Below are positions 11,571-22,115 of a stretch of 64,000 nucleotides of DNA, piece by piece. Position 1 is the stretch's first letter. Each line of letters starts with the position of its first letter. Position numbers and translations under genes: made by a program. The stretch is from Papio anubis (taxonomy: Eukaryota > Chordata > Mammalia > Primates > Cercopithecidae): positions 9,368,452 through 9,432,451 of the forward strand of contig NC_044978.1 of assembly GCF_008728515.1 (NCBI RefSeq), in the 5' to 3' direction. Below the pieces are notes generated by a model that worked only from the letters and a program-made list of their open reading frames with translations, made no database searches and had not been told where the DNA came from.

Positions 11571-12127
11571 AATAAACAACAACAATAACAGAAAGATGAA
11601 TTTTTCTGCCTACACGTTCCTGGAAGATGCTAGATTTACACAGGGGTTGCTCTTTGTCTCTGTGTTTTTATGAAACATACTTGCTGGGAGTATGAGTCAA
11701 CACATAGAAGAATTTGTTGGTGGATGCTGTATGTGTAAAAACACAGGGAACATTAAAAAGGCATGCCAGATCAGACTCCACAAAAAGATCCTTAAAGAAG
11801 CATTTATCTTTTGGTTCCAACTGTAGAAAATAGACACATTAAGAGGAGAGATGTGCAGAGCGGAGTATCCGAGCAAGCGCAGCCGAAAAGAGATAACCCC
11901 CACTTCTGAATAATTGCATTTGAAAGAGAAACCATTATAAAATATCTTGAAGAATACAGACCACATGTGTTGAATTTGTAGAACTAATTTATTTTTTAGA
12001 GTTTTTAAGTGTGTTTTCTGACTAGCAAACAGGAAACTGGTACTACTGTCGGCACTACTGTAAAATAAATGTAATTAGAGAGCTATGCATAATTTCTCTT
12101 TTTGATAAAATAAAAAATAAGAGTATT
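11571..12127. other. unassigned sequence
   Basis: No repeat or gene recognised between the interrupted AluJ and the next Alu. Confidence 0.4.
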
Positions 12128-12463
12128 GGCCGGGCACAGTGGCTCACGCCTGTAATCCCAGCACTTTGGGAGGCCGAAGAGGGGAGATCACCAGTCAGGA
12201 GTATGAGACCAGCCTGGCCAACATGGCAAAACCCTGTCTCTACTAAAAATACAAAAATTAGCCAAACCCCATCTCTACTAAAAATACAAAAATTAGCTGG
12301 GCATGGTGACAGGCACCTGTAATCCCAGCTACTCAAGAGGTTGAGGCAGGAGAATCCCTTGAACCCAGGGAGGCAGAGGTTGCAGTGAACCGAGATCATG
12401 CCACTGCATGCACTCCAGCCTGGTGACAAGAATAAGGCTCTGTCTAAAAAAAAAGAAAAAAAA
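12128..12463 (+). mobile_element. AluS-like with internal 35-bp duplication
   Basis: Dimeric Alu starting ggccgggcacagtggctcac and ending in an A-rich tail. A short target duplication, agtatt, is seen at 12122-12127 and 12464-12469. The mid-element stretch from aaaccctgtctc to attagcc (12229-12263) is repeated immediately at 12264-12298. A second small duplication (ctgcatgcactcc) lies near the right end. Confidence 0.9.
12229..12298 (+). repeat. 35-bp tandem duplication inside Alu
   Basis: Two head-to-tail units, 12229-12263 and 12264-12298, differ mainly at ctgtctc versus ccatctc and in the final base. Normal Alus have one copy of this segment. Confidence 0.9.
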
Positions 12464-12587
12464 AGTATTTTCACCATTCATTACAAAAACGTCTCCACCT
12501 TTGCATTATTTAACTTATTTATCAAAAATTAAACAAGTTCTCTCAAGACAGTATATATATAAAATGATAAACGAATTAAGGAAAAGA

Positions 12588-12615
12588 CAAAGTTAATTAG
12601 GCAAAGTTAATTAGA
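12588..12615 (+). repeat. 14-bp tandem duplication
   Basis: The unit caaagttaattagg occurs twice in succession, the second ending in a instead of g. Confidence 0.85.
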
Positions 12616-12662
12616 CTGAAATGAACGGCATTTTAAGCTAGAGAAGAGAATTAAATATTTTC

Positions 12663-12961
12663 TTTCTTTTTTTTCTTTGAGATGGAGTTTTGCTTTTTCA
12701 CCCAGGCAGGAGTGCGGTGGCTCCATCTTGACTCACTGCAACATTCGCCTCCCTGGGTTCAAGCGATTCTCCTGCCTCAGCCTCCTGAGTAGCTGGGATT
12801 ACAGGCACCTGCCACCACGCCTGGCTAATTTTTTGTATTTTAGTAGAGACGGGGTTTCACCATGTTGGCCAGGATGGTCTCGATCTCCTGACTTCGTGAT
12901 CCACCTGCCTCGGCCTCCCAAAGTACTGGGATTACAGGCATGAGCCACTGCGCCCAGCCAA
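12663..12961 (-). mobile_element. AluS-like, inverted
   Basis: Inverted full-length Alu with T-rich start and the ggctaattttttgtatttta, tagtagagacggggtttcac and gggattacaggcatgagcca landmarks. A perfect 16-bp duplication, agaattaaatattttc, flanks it at 12647-12662 and 12962-12977. The long antisense-type open reading through it is an Alu artefact. Confidence 0.95.
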
Positions 12962-12977
12962 AGAATTAAATATTTTC

Positions 12978-13599
12978 AAGAAGAATGTAGTAGAATCAGC
13001 AATTAGATGTGGAAATATCGCATTCTTAAAATAATATTCATTAATGTGAATTATTTAGAATGAGTAAGACACTATAAAAATTTCAAGTACAAAGTAACCT
13101 AACATCAATTATACTAGAAGATTCTAAATTTCTGGTATAATACAAAGTTCTTGATTTTACTGACTTTTTTTTGACTATCACAACTAATGTCACAACTGCA
13201 AACTAATATTTTAGAATGTAAGACCTATGAAAATGATTTGATAAAAGATGAACATTGTAAAAAAAGGACAGCCTGTTCTGTAGAATAAGCTAAATCTCCA
13301 GGGTATAAGCTTTTGGACGTTTGGCTCATAGAAACAGAAATGAATTTTGTGAAATTTACATGGAATGTGGTTTTAATCTACATTTATGTTAAACTGATTT
13401 GAATGAAAAGTTTAAAAACACATACAAGTTCAAAAACAAAACAACGTGCGTGAAAGATGTAAAAAATCAACTTGAAGTCATTTGTTTATTTGATGAGTTC
13501 AGTAGAACTTGACTCTGGTGCTAGACAACATCATTTTCTGCTATAATCATTATGCTTTCTTAAACTGTCATTTATTGAATACTGATTATTTTTTGTGAA
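12978..13599. other. unassigned AT-rich sequence
   Basis: No repeat or gene recognised. Confidence 0.4.
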
Positions 13600-13917
13600 T
13601 TGTGATTACATATATGCGTATAATCATACATGTGATATATCTGTATATATAATTACAATATTAGATGTAATTATATATGAATATAATTATAGAGTAATTA
13701 GAGGTAATTATATACATATACAGTTCCATATAATTATATATTATATATTCATATATAATATGAATTATCTCACATGTGTAACATATAAGTCTATATGTAA
13801 TTATATAGACATATATGATATGTAATAAATATTAATAAATATTATATATGTATACACATATATGCCTACAATACATAATGATATATTTGATTAATTATAT
13901 ATGTGATATGTATGTAA
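13600..13917. repeat. AT-rich (TATA/TAAT)n low-complexity tract
   Basis: Irregular alternation of atatata, taattata and tgtaatta motifs, almost without G+C. Open frames through it are Tyr/Ile-rich and meaningless. Many self-complementary stretches could form hairpins. Confidence 0.85.
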
Positions 13918-13934
13918 TTCCATTTGTTCCTTAG

Positions 13935-14010
13935 TGGAGGTGTTTTTTTTATCTCCATTTTATAAATGAAGAAGTTGAGAATTAGAGAACCGATACATGA
14001 ATATGCCAGA
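13935..14010 (-). mobile_element. MIR fragment
   Basis: The words atctccattttataaatgaa and gttgagaattagagaac match an inverted MIR core (bulk form cattttacagatgaggaaac). Only the central part survives. Confidence 0.55.
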
Positions 14011-14340
14011 AATTCATATGGGCAAGGTCAACACAATTAGACACGTTATCCATGTTCATTGATAAAGTACAAGAAACTATGCAAGGAACCATGACTGTGA
14101 TAGTATTTTATAAGCAGCAATTTTCAGAATGAACTAAAATTAAAACATATTTTTAAATATACCTCTGGAAAACTCCTGGAAATCTCCTGCATTCACTGTA
14201 TGCAAAGGGCGTGAAAGTTTTATGTTATGTCCTCAGATTTTCTTCTAATTTTTTTAATTCATTGAAGCATTGATAAATTAGCCTGATAAATTAGAAGAGA
14301 GGTAAAGAGAGAAAAATGTCTCTGATAATTGTTAGCCATA
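14011..14340. other. unassigned AT-rich sequence
   Basis: No repeat or gene recognised. A small duplication, gataaattag, is seen at 14270-14292. Confidence 0.4.
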
Positions 14341-14570
14341 TGAAATAGTGGGAGAGGATCAGACCTTGTGTCAAAAGACCAGAGTTGGAAACCTAGCCCT
14401 TACACTATTAAGTTTGAACAAACCAAATATCCTCCTTAAACCTCAATTTCCTCCTCTGCAAAACAGGATAACAACACTGAACTATCTCCAGACAGGTTTC
14501 ATGAGGCTCAAAGGAGATTCTGCTCACTAAAGCAATTTGCAAAACTAAGTTGCTATCCTCTCTTAAGCTT
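14341..14570 (+). mobile_element. MIR
   Basis: The MIR layout is seen in order: agtgggagaggatcagacc, gttggaaacctagccctta, then the signature ctcaatttcctcctctgcaa aacaggataa at about 14441-14470, and a downstream catgaggctcaaagg. tRNA-derived SINE fossil with typical high divergence. Confidence 0.7.
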
Positions 14571-15236
14571 AAAATTTGATTATTAACAATGTCTCTATTT
14601 TCCTATATACATCTTTGCACACTCAACCTGTTCTTTTGTTTTTATCAAAATATTTAGCACTATATTATAAAACATTTATTTTACTGTGTGCCAAGGAAAC
14701 TAGAAGAAAAGGAAAGCATTGTATGGTGAATAAAAATAGCTCTTATTTTGGTTTATATTTCAAACTTTTGAGAAATTGAACAGTGAACAACATTTTAGAA
14801 AATACAAAAGTTTTAAAACCTCCTGTGGAATGAATGCTACAGGAAGGAAGCGGGCTTTGAATATGTACAAAGGAAGAGAACACGAGGCTCCATGCGGTCT
14901 GATCTCCTTACAATGCCTAACAGCCACAGACATATAAGCAACAGAAAAATTCAGAATGTACATTTTCATAATTCCCCTAGTATACACGTATGCAATGAAT
15001 GGAAAGTCAAAATAAATGGATGTAGAATGAAAGTAATAAAATAGACATTTCTAGCTGGTCTTGGTGGAAACATAAATAAGTATCTTTCAAAATTCAAATA
15101 TATCACATTTCTTAGGAAATGTTACAAGCACCTATGGATTAAAGACATTTTCTAAATAGCTGTGAAAGTACTTGATTGAGCAACAAATCTTTGCAAATAT
15201 CTAATCCTAAAAAATACGAATTAATCTGAATCAAAC
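14571..15236. other. unassigned AT-rich sequence
   Basis: No repeat or gene recognised. Confidence 0.4.
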
Positions 15237-15249
15237 TATTCAGAAACTC

Positions 15250-15288
<39 letters not shown>

Positions 15289-15290
15289 GA
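15250..15290. repeat. (TTTA)n microsatellite, Alu tail
   Basis: About ten uninterrupted ttta units forming the tail of the adjacent Alu. Likely length-polymorphic. Confidence 0.93.
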
Positions 15291-15573
15291 GATGAAGTCT
15301 AACCCTGTCTCCCAGGCTGAAGTGCAATGGCGTGATCTTGGCTCATTGCAATCTTTGCCTCCCAGATTCAAGTGATTCTCCTGCCTCAGCCTCCTGAGTA
15401 TCTGGGATTAGAGGTGCATGCCATCATGCCTGGCTAATTTTTTGTATCTTTAGTAGAGACAGGGCTTCACCATGTTGGCTAGACTGGTCTTGAACTCCTG
15501 ACCTCATGATCCACTCACCTTGGCCTCCCAAAGTACTAGTGTTACAGGCGTGAGCCACCGTACCCAGCTGACT
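15253..15573 (-). mobile_element. AluS-like, inverted, with (TTTA)n tail
   Basis: Inverted Alu whose tail has become a pure (ttta)n array of about ten units at 15250-15289. Flanking duplication of about 16 bp: tattcagaaactctta (15237-15252) and tattcagaaattctta (15574-15589), one mismatch. Confidence 0.93.
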
Positions 15574-15589
15574 TATTCAGAAATTCTTA

Positions 15590-16101
15590 CTGAATTTTAT
15601 TTTGAAATATAATATTGATAAATGTGTTAAAGATCAAATCTCTTACATAAAATAGGTTGAAATTGTTACACAAAAACATATTTTCTGCCCCAAATATAAT
15701 ACATCGTTAAATGTGTCACCTTGAAAACAAATATGTATTTAAAAGAGGTTGATTAGATTGTATCATGAAATAAAATCCAATTTAATAGTATAATTGAAAA
15801 AGTCATTTTAATTGTGGTTAGTCAAATAGAAGTAGGGTTTTATGGATTCTGTAATCAATTATTTCTGTGTCCTTTCAATATTTTAACAATTATGTACAAT
15901 TCCAGACCCATATCAAAATTTGGACTTCATTTGTTTGGCAATGAAATGGCACTTACTGTAATGAACAATCAATTAATTGAGAGCCAAGAACCTACCCTGA
16001 ATGCTCACTACATTTAAGCATGTTTCTAGGACTGGACATGTACAAATCATTCTAATATGGATTCTGCACTTGAGGATTGAAGAGCGTATATACAAGGAAG
16101 A
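15590..16101. other. unassigned AT-rich sequence
   Basis: No repeat or gene recognised. Confidence 0.4.
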
Positions 16102-16111
16102 CAGATATTTA

Positions 16112-16345
16112 TTTATTTATTTTTATTATGCTTTAAGTTCTAGGGTACATGTGCATTTACATTAGGTATCTCTCCTAATGCTATCCCTCCCCCTTTCCCC
16201 CACCCCACGACAGGCCCCGGTGTGTGATGTTCCCCTTCCTGTGTCCAAGTGTTCTCATTGCTCAATTCCTATGAGTGAGAACATGAGGTGTTTGGTTTTC
16301 TGTCCTTGTGATAGTTTGCTGAGAATGATGGCTTGCAGCTTCATC
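16112..16345 (-). mobile_element. short L1P 3' end with internal deletion
   Basis: Inverted 3' end of a primate L1: tail ttatttatttatttttatta, then gctttaagttctagggtaca, later atttacattaggtatctctc, ccccaccccacgacaggccc and tgagtgagaacatgaggtgt, ending at agcttcatcc. It is severely 5'-truncated. About 65 bp of 3' UTR expected between tgtgca (16150-16155) and tttacatt is missing. A 10-bp duplication, cagatattta, at 16102-16111 and 16346-16355 frames it as one insertion event. Confidence 0.9.
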
Positions 16346-16355
16346 CAGATATTTA

Positions 16356-17712
16356 AACCGACATCATAGGCGGTAGGAAACATAAGAGAAGGAAGAGAAA
16401 AAGGAATGTTTTGAGAGACATAAGAATATGAGTGGGGAAGGCAGGAAAATTATTTACAAAAATGGTGGCATTTTCCTAAGGAGTTGCTAATCAAAGAGGC
16501 TTTCAATAGTTGGAAATGGTAGTTTCTAGCATTGGAATCGAAATCTAGGCATCAAAATATGATAAGGGCAACATGAGAGTGAAACTGTAGATGATTTGAG
16601 AAAATACTGCTATTTTACCCGCTGTAAGCTGGGGGTGATGGTATTTTCCTCTGGGCGGATGGGTAGAGGCTGGGGGCACAGTGCCAACAGGCTTCATCAT
16701 TCTTATGTGCAAGCTTTTGAAAGTTTTCCTGCACAAAACAGGATGTGAATGAAGGTTTTAAACAGGACAATGATGTGATAGATCACAGGTGAGGCTGGGC
16801 CACAGAACAAGGAGGTCAGAATCAGGGAAAGGAGTTAGAAATGCATCTCGAGAGTCAGGGCTGATGACCTAAAGGGCTCTGAGTCAAATGAAAATGAAGG
16901 ACCCTTTGTTCAAGAAGCAACAGTGTGTTAAATGTGAAGATATGTAATACCAGGTCCTTTTTTCTATGTTTTTGATGTATCATGGTATTTTCTTTGCTGT
17001 TTAACGCCCACTCCCTCAGGTGTGGGGATACCAGCGGAGAGAGCATTGATCTGCAACTTGGTAAGCCATACCCCATTGCTGCCTGAGGCCCCCTCCTACC
17101 AGCCTCTGAACAAGCACTGTCCTCTAACCAGGGCAAGGAAGTCAGTCCTCCTTTCCCAAAGCATGCAGCCCCAACGGATTGCAACCTCCATGCCATATCA
17201 GGATGGGGCCTGGGGAGAGGCTTACCCACGTCCAGCTGCCCACCAAACACTCTGCAGTGCTGCTAGCCCAGGTCGGTGATGGTTGCTGTCATGTCCTGTC
17301 CTGAGATGCTATCGAGCAGGCACCCAACCTTAACCTTCTCAGGGCCAGCACTCTGATCCCCACTCAAGACAGAGGCAGAAGGAGTCATGGGGCGGGAGTA
17401 GTCATTAGACAACCAGGAGGTGGCCCAAGTGGCTGAGAACCTTTCTCAAGGAGGCAGGAAGGTGTCAGGAGGTGAACCACGTGAGCTGAGACTCCCAGTC
17501 CTCATTCCATGCTCTTTTGCTTCTTCAGCCTTCTCTTATGAAACTCAAATTCAATGATGCAATTATTAAGAATTTTAAGATGGTGATCTCAGAGTATCAA
17601 ACCCAAGTGCAGAGCCTTTCTGGGTGTGAAGCCCTATGTGATTACACTAGTTGCATGCCCATGAAGCTGGTGCTGCCAATAGTCACACCATTAGATACCA
17701 GAAATCTAGAAT
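16356..17712. other. unassigned, GC-richer block 16990-17500
   Basis: No repeat is named with confidence. Around 16884-16925 and 17550-17680 the wording (aggaccctttgttcaagaag; attaagaattttaagatggt; gcatgcccatgaagctggtg) resembles an ancient interspersed family seen elsewhere in mammals, but I cannot name it. Both strands are open across about 16.86-17.28 kb, which points to composition rather than coding. An acceptor-like cccactccctcag ends at 17019. Confidence 0.35.
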
Positions 17713-17720
17713 AAGACACT

Positions 17721-17996
17721 TTTTTTTTTTTTTGAGACCCCACCTAGGCTGGAGTGCAGTGTCACAATCATAGTTCATTGCAGCCTCAACTTCCTGGGCT
17801 CAAACAGTCCTCCCACCTTAGCCTCCCAAGTAACTGACTATAGGTACATGCCATCATGCCTAGCCAATTTATTTTTATTTTTTGTAATGATAGGGTCTCA
17901 CTATGTTGCATAGGCTGGTCTCAAGCTCCTGGAGTCAAGCAATCCTGCCTTGGCTTCCCAAAGTGTTGGGATTATAGGCTTGAGCCACACCAGACC
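17721..17996 (-). mobile_element. AluJ, inverted
   Basis: Inverted old Alu with J-type traits (ttgcagcctcaacttcctgg, ctcaagcaatcc-like bases) and a T14 start. An 8-bp duplication, aagacact, lies at 17713-17720 and 17997-18004. Confidence 0.92.
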
Positions 17997-18004
17997 AAGA
18001 CACT

Positions 18005-18381
18005 ATTAATTGGAATAAAAATGGGTAGAGAGAGCAAAGACTAAACCTGTAAGTATGAAGTGTATGACTAGATGGACCATTAGACACACAATTTGAGTAC
18101 TAGAGGTCGAGAAAAATAACTAAAATTCTGGATAATGAGGTGAATAATGATATTAACCAAGAAAGAACCTCAGAGGGGGAATATATGAATTTTGTGAAGG
18201 AAGGAGACAACAGATTTGATTTAATACCCATTGCTTTTAAGATGACTACTGGATATATAAGCAGAGAAATCAAGAAAGCTGGTAGAAGTATGATCTGGAT
18301 CCTGGTTAGAGGAGAACAGAGTTGAAAATAATTCACATAGATTTTACAGTGGAAGCAGCAGTGAGTAGAAATAGGTAAGTA
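18005..18381. other. unassigned sequence
   Basis: No family recognised. The gatgactactggatatataa wording at 18241 hints at inverted L2, but not enough to call. Confidence 0.35.
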
Positions 18382-18688
18382 GGCCAGGCACGGTGGCTCA
18401 CGCCTGTAATCCCAGCACTTTGGGAGGCTGAGGTGGGCAGATCACAAGGTCAGGAGATTGAGACCATCCTGGCTAACACGGTGAAACCCCATCTCTACTA
18501 AAAATACAAAAAATTAGCCGGGCGAGGTGGCGGCACCTGTAGTCCCAGCTACTCGGGAGGCTGAGGCAGGAGAATGGCATGATCCTGGGAGGTGGAGTTT
18601 GCAGGGAGCCGAGATCGTGCCACTGCACTCTAGCCTGGGCGACAGAGCAAGACTCTGTCTCAAAAACAAACAAACAAACAAACAAAAA
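18382..18688 (+). mobile_element. AluY-like with (CAAA)n tail
   Basis: Full-length Alu starting ggccaggcacggtggctcac. Y-type features are the atcacaaggtcaggagattg and gcaggagaatggcatgatcc segments and the ggagtttgcag arm. The tail is (caaa)n at 18661-18687. The duplication is short and imperfect (ggtaagta before, gataagta after). Confidence 0.9.
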
Positions 18689-18689
18689 G

Positions 18690-18982
18690 ATAAGTATATT
18701 CTGTTCCAGAAATGTCAGAAATGTGTGCCTGGCCCAGGAGAGGTCAATATAATTGTCTTGGTTTTAAAGAATAAAACTGTCAGTCAGCAAAACTTCACAA
18801 GTGGTTCGCTATCACTCACTTAGGCTTAACTCAGCCCTTAAATTTTTCCAACTATTAATGAATGAATACAGACGTAGCAGGCAAAGACTCAATACAGAGC
18901 CTTTTTTAACAGTGGAGAAAGATTCAACAAAGTGGTCAAGATGGTAGCTGAAGAAACAAGGAAATCTTTACTGACAAGCAAG
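18690..18982. other. unassigned sequence
   Basis: No repeat or gene recognised. Confidence 0.4.
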
Positions 18983-19338
18983 GTGCACTAGACGATTTGT
19001 GTCTCCTCACATTCCTATGTTGAAACCACAGTCCCCAACGCGGTGATAGTAGGAGGTGGACCCTTTGGGAGATAATTTAGTTCGTGAGGATGAAGCACTC
19101 ATTAATGGGATTAGTGCCCTAGAAAAGAGATCCCCTAGATCATTCTAGCCCTCTTTCTGCCATGTGAGGATATAAGGAGTCTGCAGTCTGCAACCTGCAA
19201 CAGGACCTTCACTAGAACCCAGCTATGTGGGCTCCCTGATCTCAGATTTGCAGTCTCCAGAGCTCTGGGAAGTACATTTCAGTAGTTGATAAGCCACCCA
19301 GTATTGTACTTTGTTAGAGCAGACTGAACCAAGACATA
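18983..19338 (+). mobile_element. MLT1-type MaLR LTR (solo)
   Basis: MLT1 landmarks occur in order on the plus strand: tttgtgtctcctcacattcc, gaggtggaccctttgggaga, attaatgggattagtgccct, ctttctgccatgtgaggata, then cagtctccagagctctggga and ataagccacccagtattgta, ending near agactgaaccaagaca. Divergence is high. No internal region is adjacent. Confidence 0.8.
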
Positions 19339-19799
19339 AGCCAAGAGATCAAAGAAGTCAACATTTTCTATTTACTGATTTTGACATATAAATCCAGATA
19401 AGTAACCAGTTAACTAATTGATTCATTTAGAAGTATAATTTCCACAGGTTTTTAAAAATTAATTTTGAGTATCTGAAAGAAAAAGTAGTTTATCCTTAGA
19501 TCTTTTAATATTAATCGAAGCAGGCATTTACTCCATGCTCTTTCACATACAAAGGCATGTTTTCTAATCTATGAATAGACTTTTATCAACTTGGTGGAGA
19601 TATCAGGAGGCTACTGTAATGATCACAGGTTGTTTCTCACAATTTAAAACTTTAACTCGACTTCTACTCATTCATCTATCCTCTACACTTTTTTGAATCT
19701 TTTAACATTAAGTTCATAAACTGTTTATTCCAAAAAGTTAGTTATATTCAATGATTATGTTGGATATATAGAGAATACATCTCTAAGAAACATATATTA
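19339..19799. other. unassigned AT-rich sequence
   Basis: No repeat or gene recognised. Confidence 0.4.
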
Positions 19800-19993
19800 T
19801 TTTGCTTAATGTTTATTTAGGGATTAGTATTAATATGTATATATTTATCAGTTTTATATATACATGTTTGCATATATATACACAAATATGTATATGTGTG
19901 CCTATATACATAAATATGCAAATATGTGCCTACATAGATATTTACATGTATAAAAGCTACATGGATATATTTTTTATATATATATATGATGTC
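19800..19993. repeat. AT/TG low-complexity tract
   Basis: Irregular tatata/tgtata/tacata motifs with little else. Its open frame is an Ile/Tyr artefact. Confidence 0.8.
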
Positions 19994-21149
19994 ATTTATT
20001 TTAAAAACCAGAGCATGAAAGAATGTTACTCTGCTGTATCATTACATTCAAATTAAAGGTTAACTACTGAGAGAGGGGTTCTATAATCAAATCATGGCCG
20101 GCCTATTGTGAGTGTCCTCCCTTTTAAACAGCAGGATTTCTTCCATACTGTATGTGCCATATAATTAGTTCACTTCAATGCAATACTTTAATGAAGACCA
20201 GTTTAATTAAATTAAATTTCTCCCTTGTGTTGACTTGATCAAAATGCATCATACCCTCATTACAATGTTATCTGTAGGAGTTCAACATTCCAAGTGCTAT
20301 AAGGAGGGTTTATTTTAACGATGGCCGCAATAATAAACTGTCCTTTATGGAGTTCCACAATGCAATTTCATAACTGAAAATTTCATATTAAGTTCACAGC
20401 ATATGCATTTTAGTTCCTAATTAGTATAGTCTGTTTATGTTGCTTTATTAGAGTTAATGCCATTCAAGTAATTATCTTTTTTTGACTAATATTTATGACA
20501 AACCTTTAAACTGGTATAATTAAATTTACATAAACAATTAAACAATTATTTCCAATCCAGTAGCTATCATCGACACAGTCTTGGTTTAAAGATGATTCGT
20601 TTTTATTTCATAGAGTCCTGATTAGACTGGATGTATTACAACTTGAGAGAATTTCATCTACACTTAAAGGGTCAAGACAGGTTCAGGAAAATGTTCAACA
20701 GACTCAGTGAACTAGGTAAAATGAGAAGGATTTAATCTGGTAACATAATGAATTGTATTTTGAATAAACATAACTGCTTATATTTTGAGGGGAGGTAAAA
20801 CTATCTACACCAAAATGAATTATATGCGCTTGTGTCTTTTAGGTATACATAACTCCAAACCTAAATAAACATGTCTCCAAACAATGCATTTCTCAAGCAA
20901 ATAATGCTTGAAAAGTATAACTATAGCAATTAACTATTTTACTAGACCAAAATCAGGTGGTAAGCTTTTAATCATACTTTTAGACTTCCACTACAGACTG
21001 CCTTTCAACCTTACAGACAGCATAGTACAGCAGAGAATACTAGAATGAAGTTAAATTTCCATTTACCCGCCTTCCTTCCTACCATGAATTCACATTCATC
21101 CTGGTTTCCAACTTCTTCCACTTTCTCTGGAATTTAGTTGGCCCTTGAG
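19994..21149. other. unassigned non-repetitive sequence, possible conserved element
   Basis: No interspersed repeat is recognised over about 1.1 kb. The part 20060-20620 is AT-rich but not simple, with many TAAT/ATTA cores and atgcaat-like words, as often seen in developmental enhancers. That interpretation is inference only. Confidence 0.35.
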
Positions 21150-21362
21150 TTCTATTGACCATACAACCTAAGTGTCTCTGGAATCCATCTACACCTTCGT
21201 CTCTATCTTTACTGTCACTCTCATAAATCTGGTAGACTAAACCACTGCAATAGCTTCTTTGTATTTCTGCCTCCAGACTCAGCCTCCTCCAAAGCCTTTT
21301 TCATATAGCTTTAGAATAATTTTTTGATTTCCGAAATGCCACATGATTCCATGCCCAACTTA
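21150..21362 (+). mobile_element. L2 (LINE2) ORF2 remnant
   Basis: Plus-strand wording gtctctatctttactgtcac, taaaccactgcaatagcttc and ccacatgattccatgccc follows the L2 reverse transcriptase C-terminal region. The next L2 part resumes at about 21890. Confidence 0.6.
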
Positions 21363-21880
21363 GATTAAGGGACAGGGATCCCAACCTACTTTGGGCTCTT
21401 GTTCTGTCCCCCCTCTAGCATTGCCCCTCGTGGTGGTGCAAGGAATGTACAGGGCCTTGAGAATCTGGCCACCCAGGGCCTACCACACATTTGCTCCCGA
21501 ACTGTAATCCCTTCAACATGCCCCAGGAAGCATCTAAAGTCGGCTGGAGCCTCTTTTTTGGGTCCTTCCTTATGAGGACAGATTGCTGATGTGCTTACTC
21601 CTAGGCCTGAGAAATGGCCACAGGGCATCTGCTTGGGGAGCAGGAGGACAGAGCTTGGACACAGAAACTGGGCTGAAGCGATTAGAATTAAGGGGGACAA
21701 GAAACCTGGATCTTCCTCTACTGCCATGCTGTGTGTGAACTCCGAGGAGACTAAGAATTCTGAACCTGATCCTGACCTTTCAGGGTATTATAGAAACATG
21801 TACTGTTAAGTAAGAAGACAAACAAAAAAACATATTTAACTGTTCATTATAGGCTTCAAAAAATTTGGTCTACAGTACAA
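21363..21880. other. unassigned GC-richer insert between L2 parts
   Basis: About 500 bp separate two collinear L2 pieces where only about 170 bp of L2 would be expected, so an insertion is likely. The GC-richer core (21380-21790) is open on the minus strand for 113 codons (21386-21727), but the product resembles no protein I know. An unrecognised LTR or other repeat is the likeliest content. Confidence 0.4.
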
Positions 21881-22115
21881 ATTTCTCTGATTGTACTCTT
21901 ACTCAGGGCTGTCTAAATGTGTGGGAGGGCCTGCCTCCCTGCCTCACAGCACATTTACATCTGCCTGGAATGCCCTTCTATGTTCCAAGCAACTACTTCA
22001 TGAAGCATTCCCTAATCCCATTCACAGGAAGCCTTGCTGCTTCCTAGTTTTTGTTTCCATCATACATGCCTTTATTTTAGAATGTATTGTAATTATTCAG
22101 AGGAGAGGAAACTTC
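21881..22115 (+). mobile_element. L2 (LINE2) 3' part
   Basis: Continues the L2 of 21150: catctgcctggaatgccctt at 21957, ttcatgaagcattccctaat at 21997, then catgcctttattttagaatg tattgtaattatt, the usual L2 3' region order. Confidence 0.7.

Noticed and set aside
12677..12943. 88-codon open frame
   Set aside because: It lies wholly in an inverted Alu. Alu antisense gives this same type of peptide (LSPR..SWDYR..) all over primate genomes. Similar cases at 944-1291, 12055-12477, 24191-24547, 33289-33672, 58007-58294 and 58563-58757 were rejected for the same reason.
15250..15290. CRISPR-like regular repetition
   Set aside because: It is a pure (TTTA)n Alu tail in a primate genome. There are no spacers and no CRISPR context anywhere in the window.
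16855..17279. Overlapping long frames on opposite strands
   Set aside because: Openness on both strands reflects local composition. No domain, no start context and no homologue I recognise.
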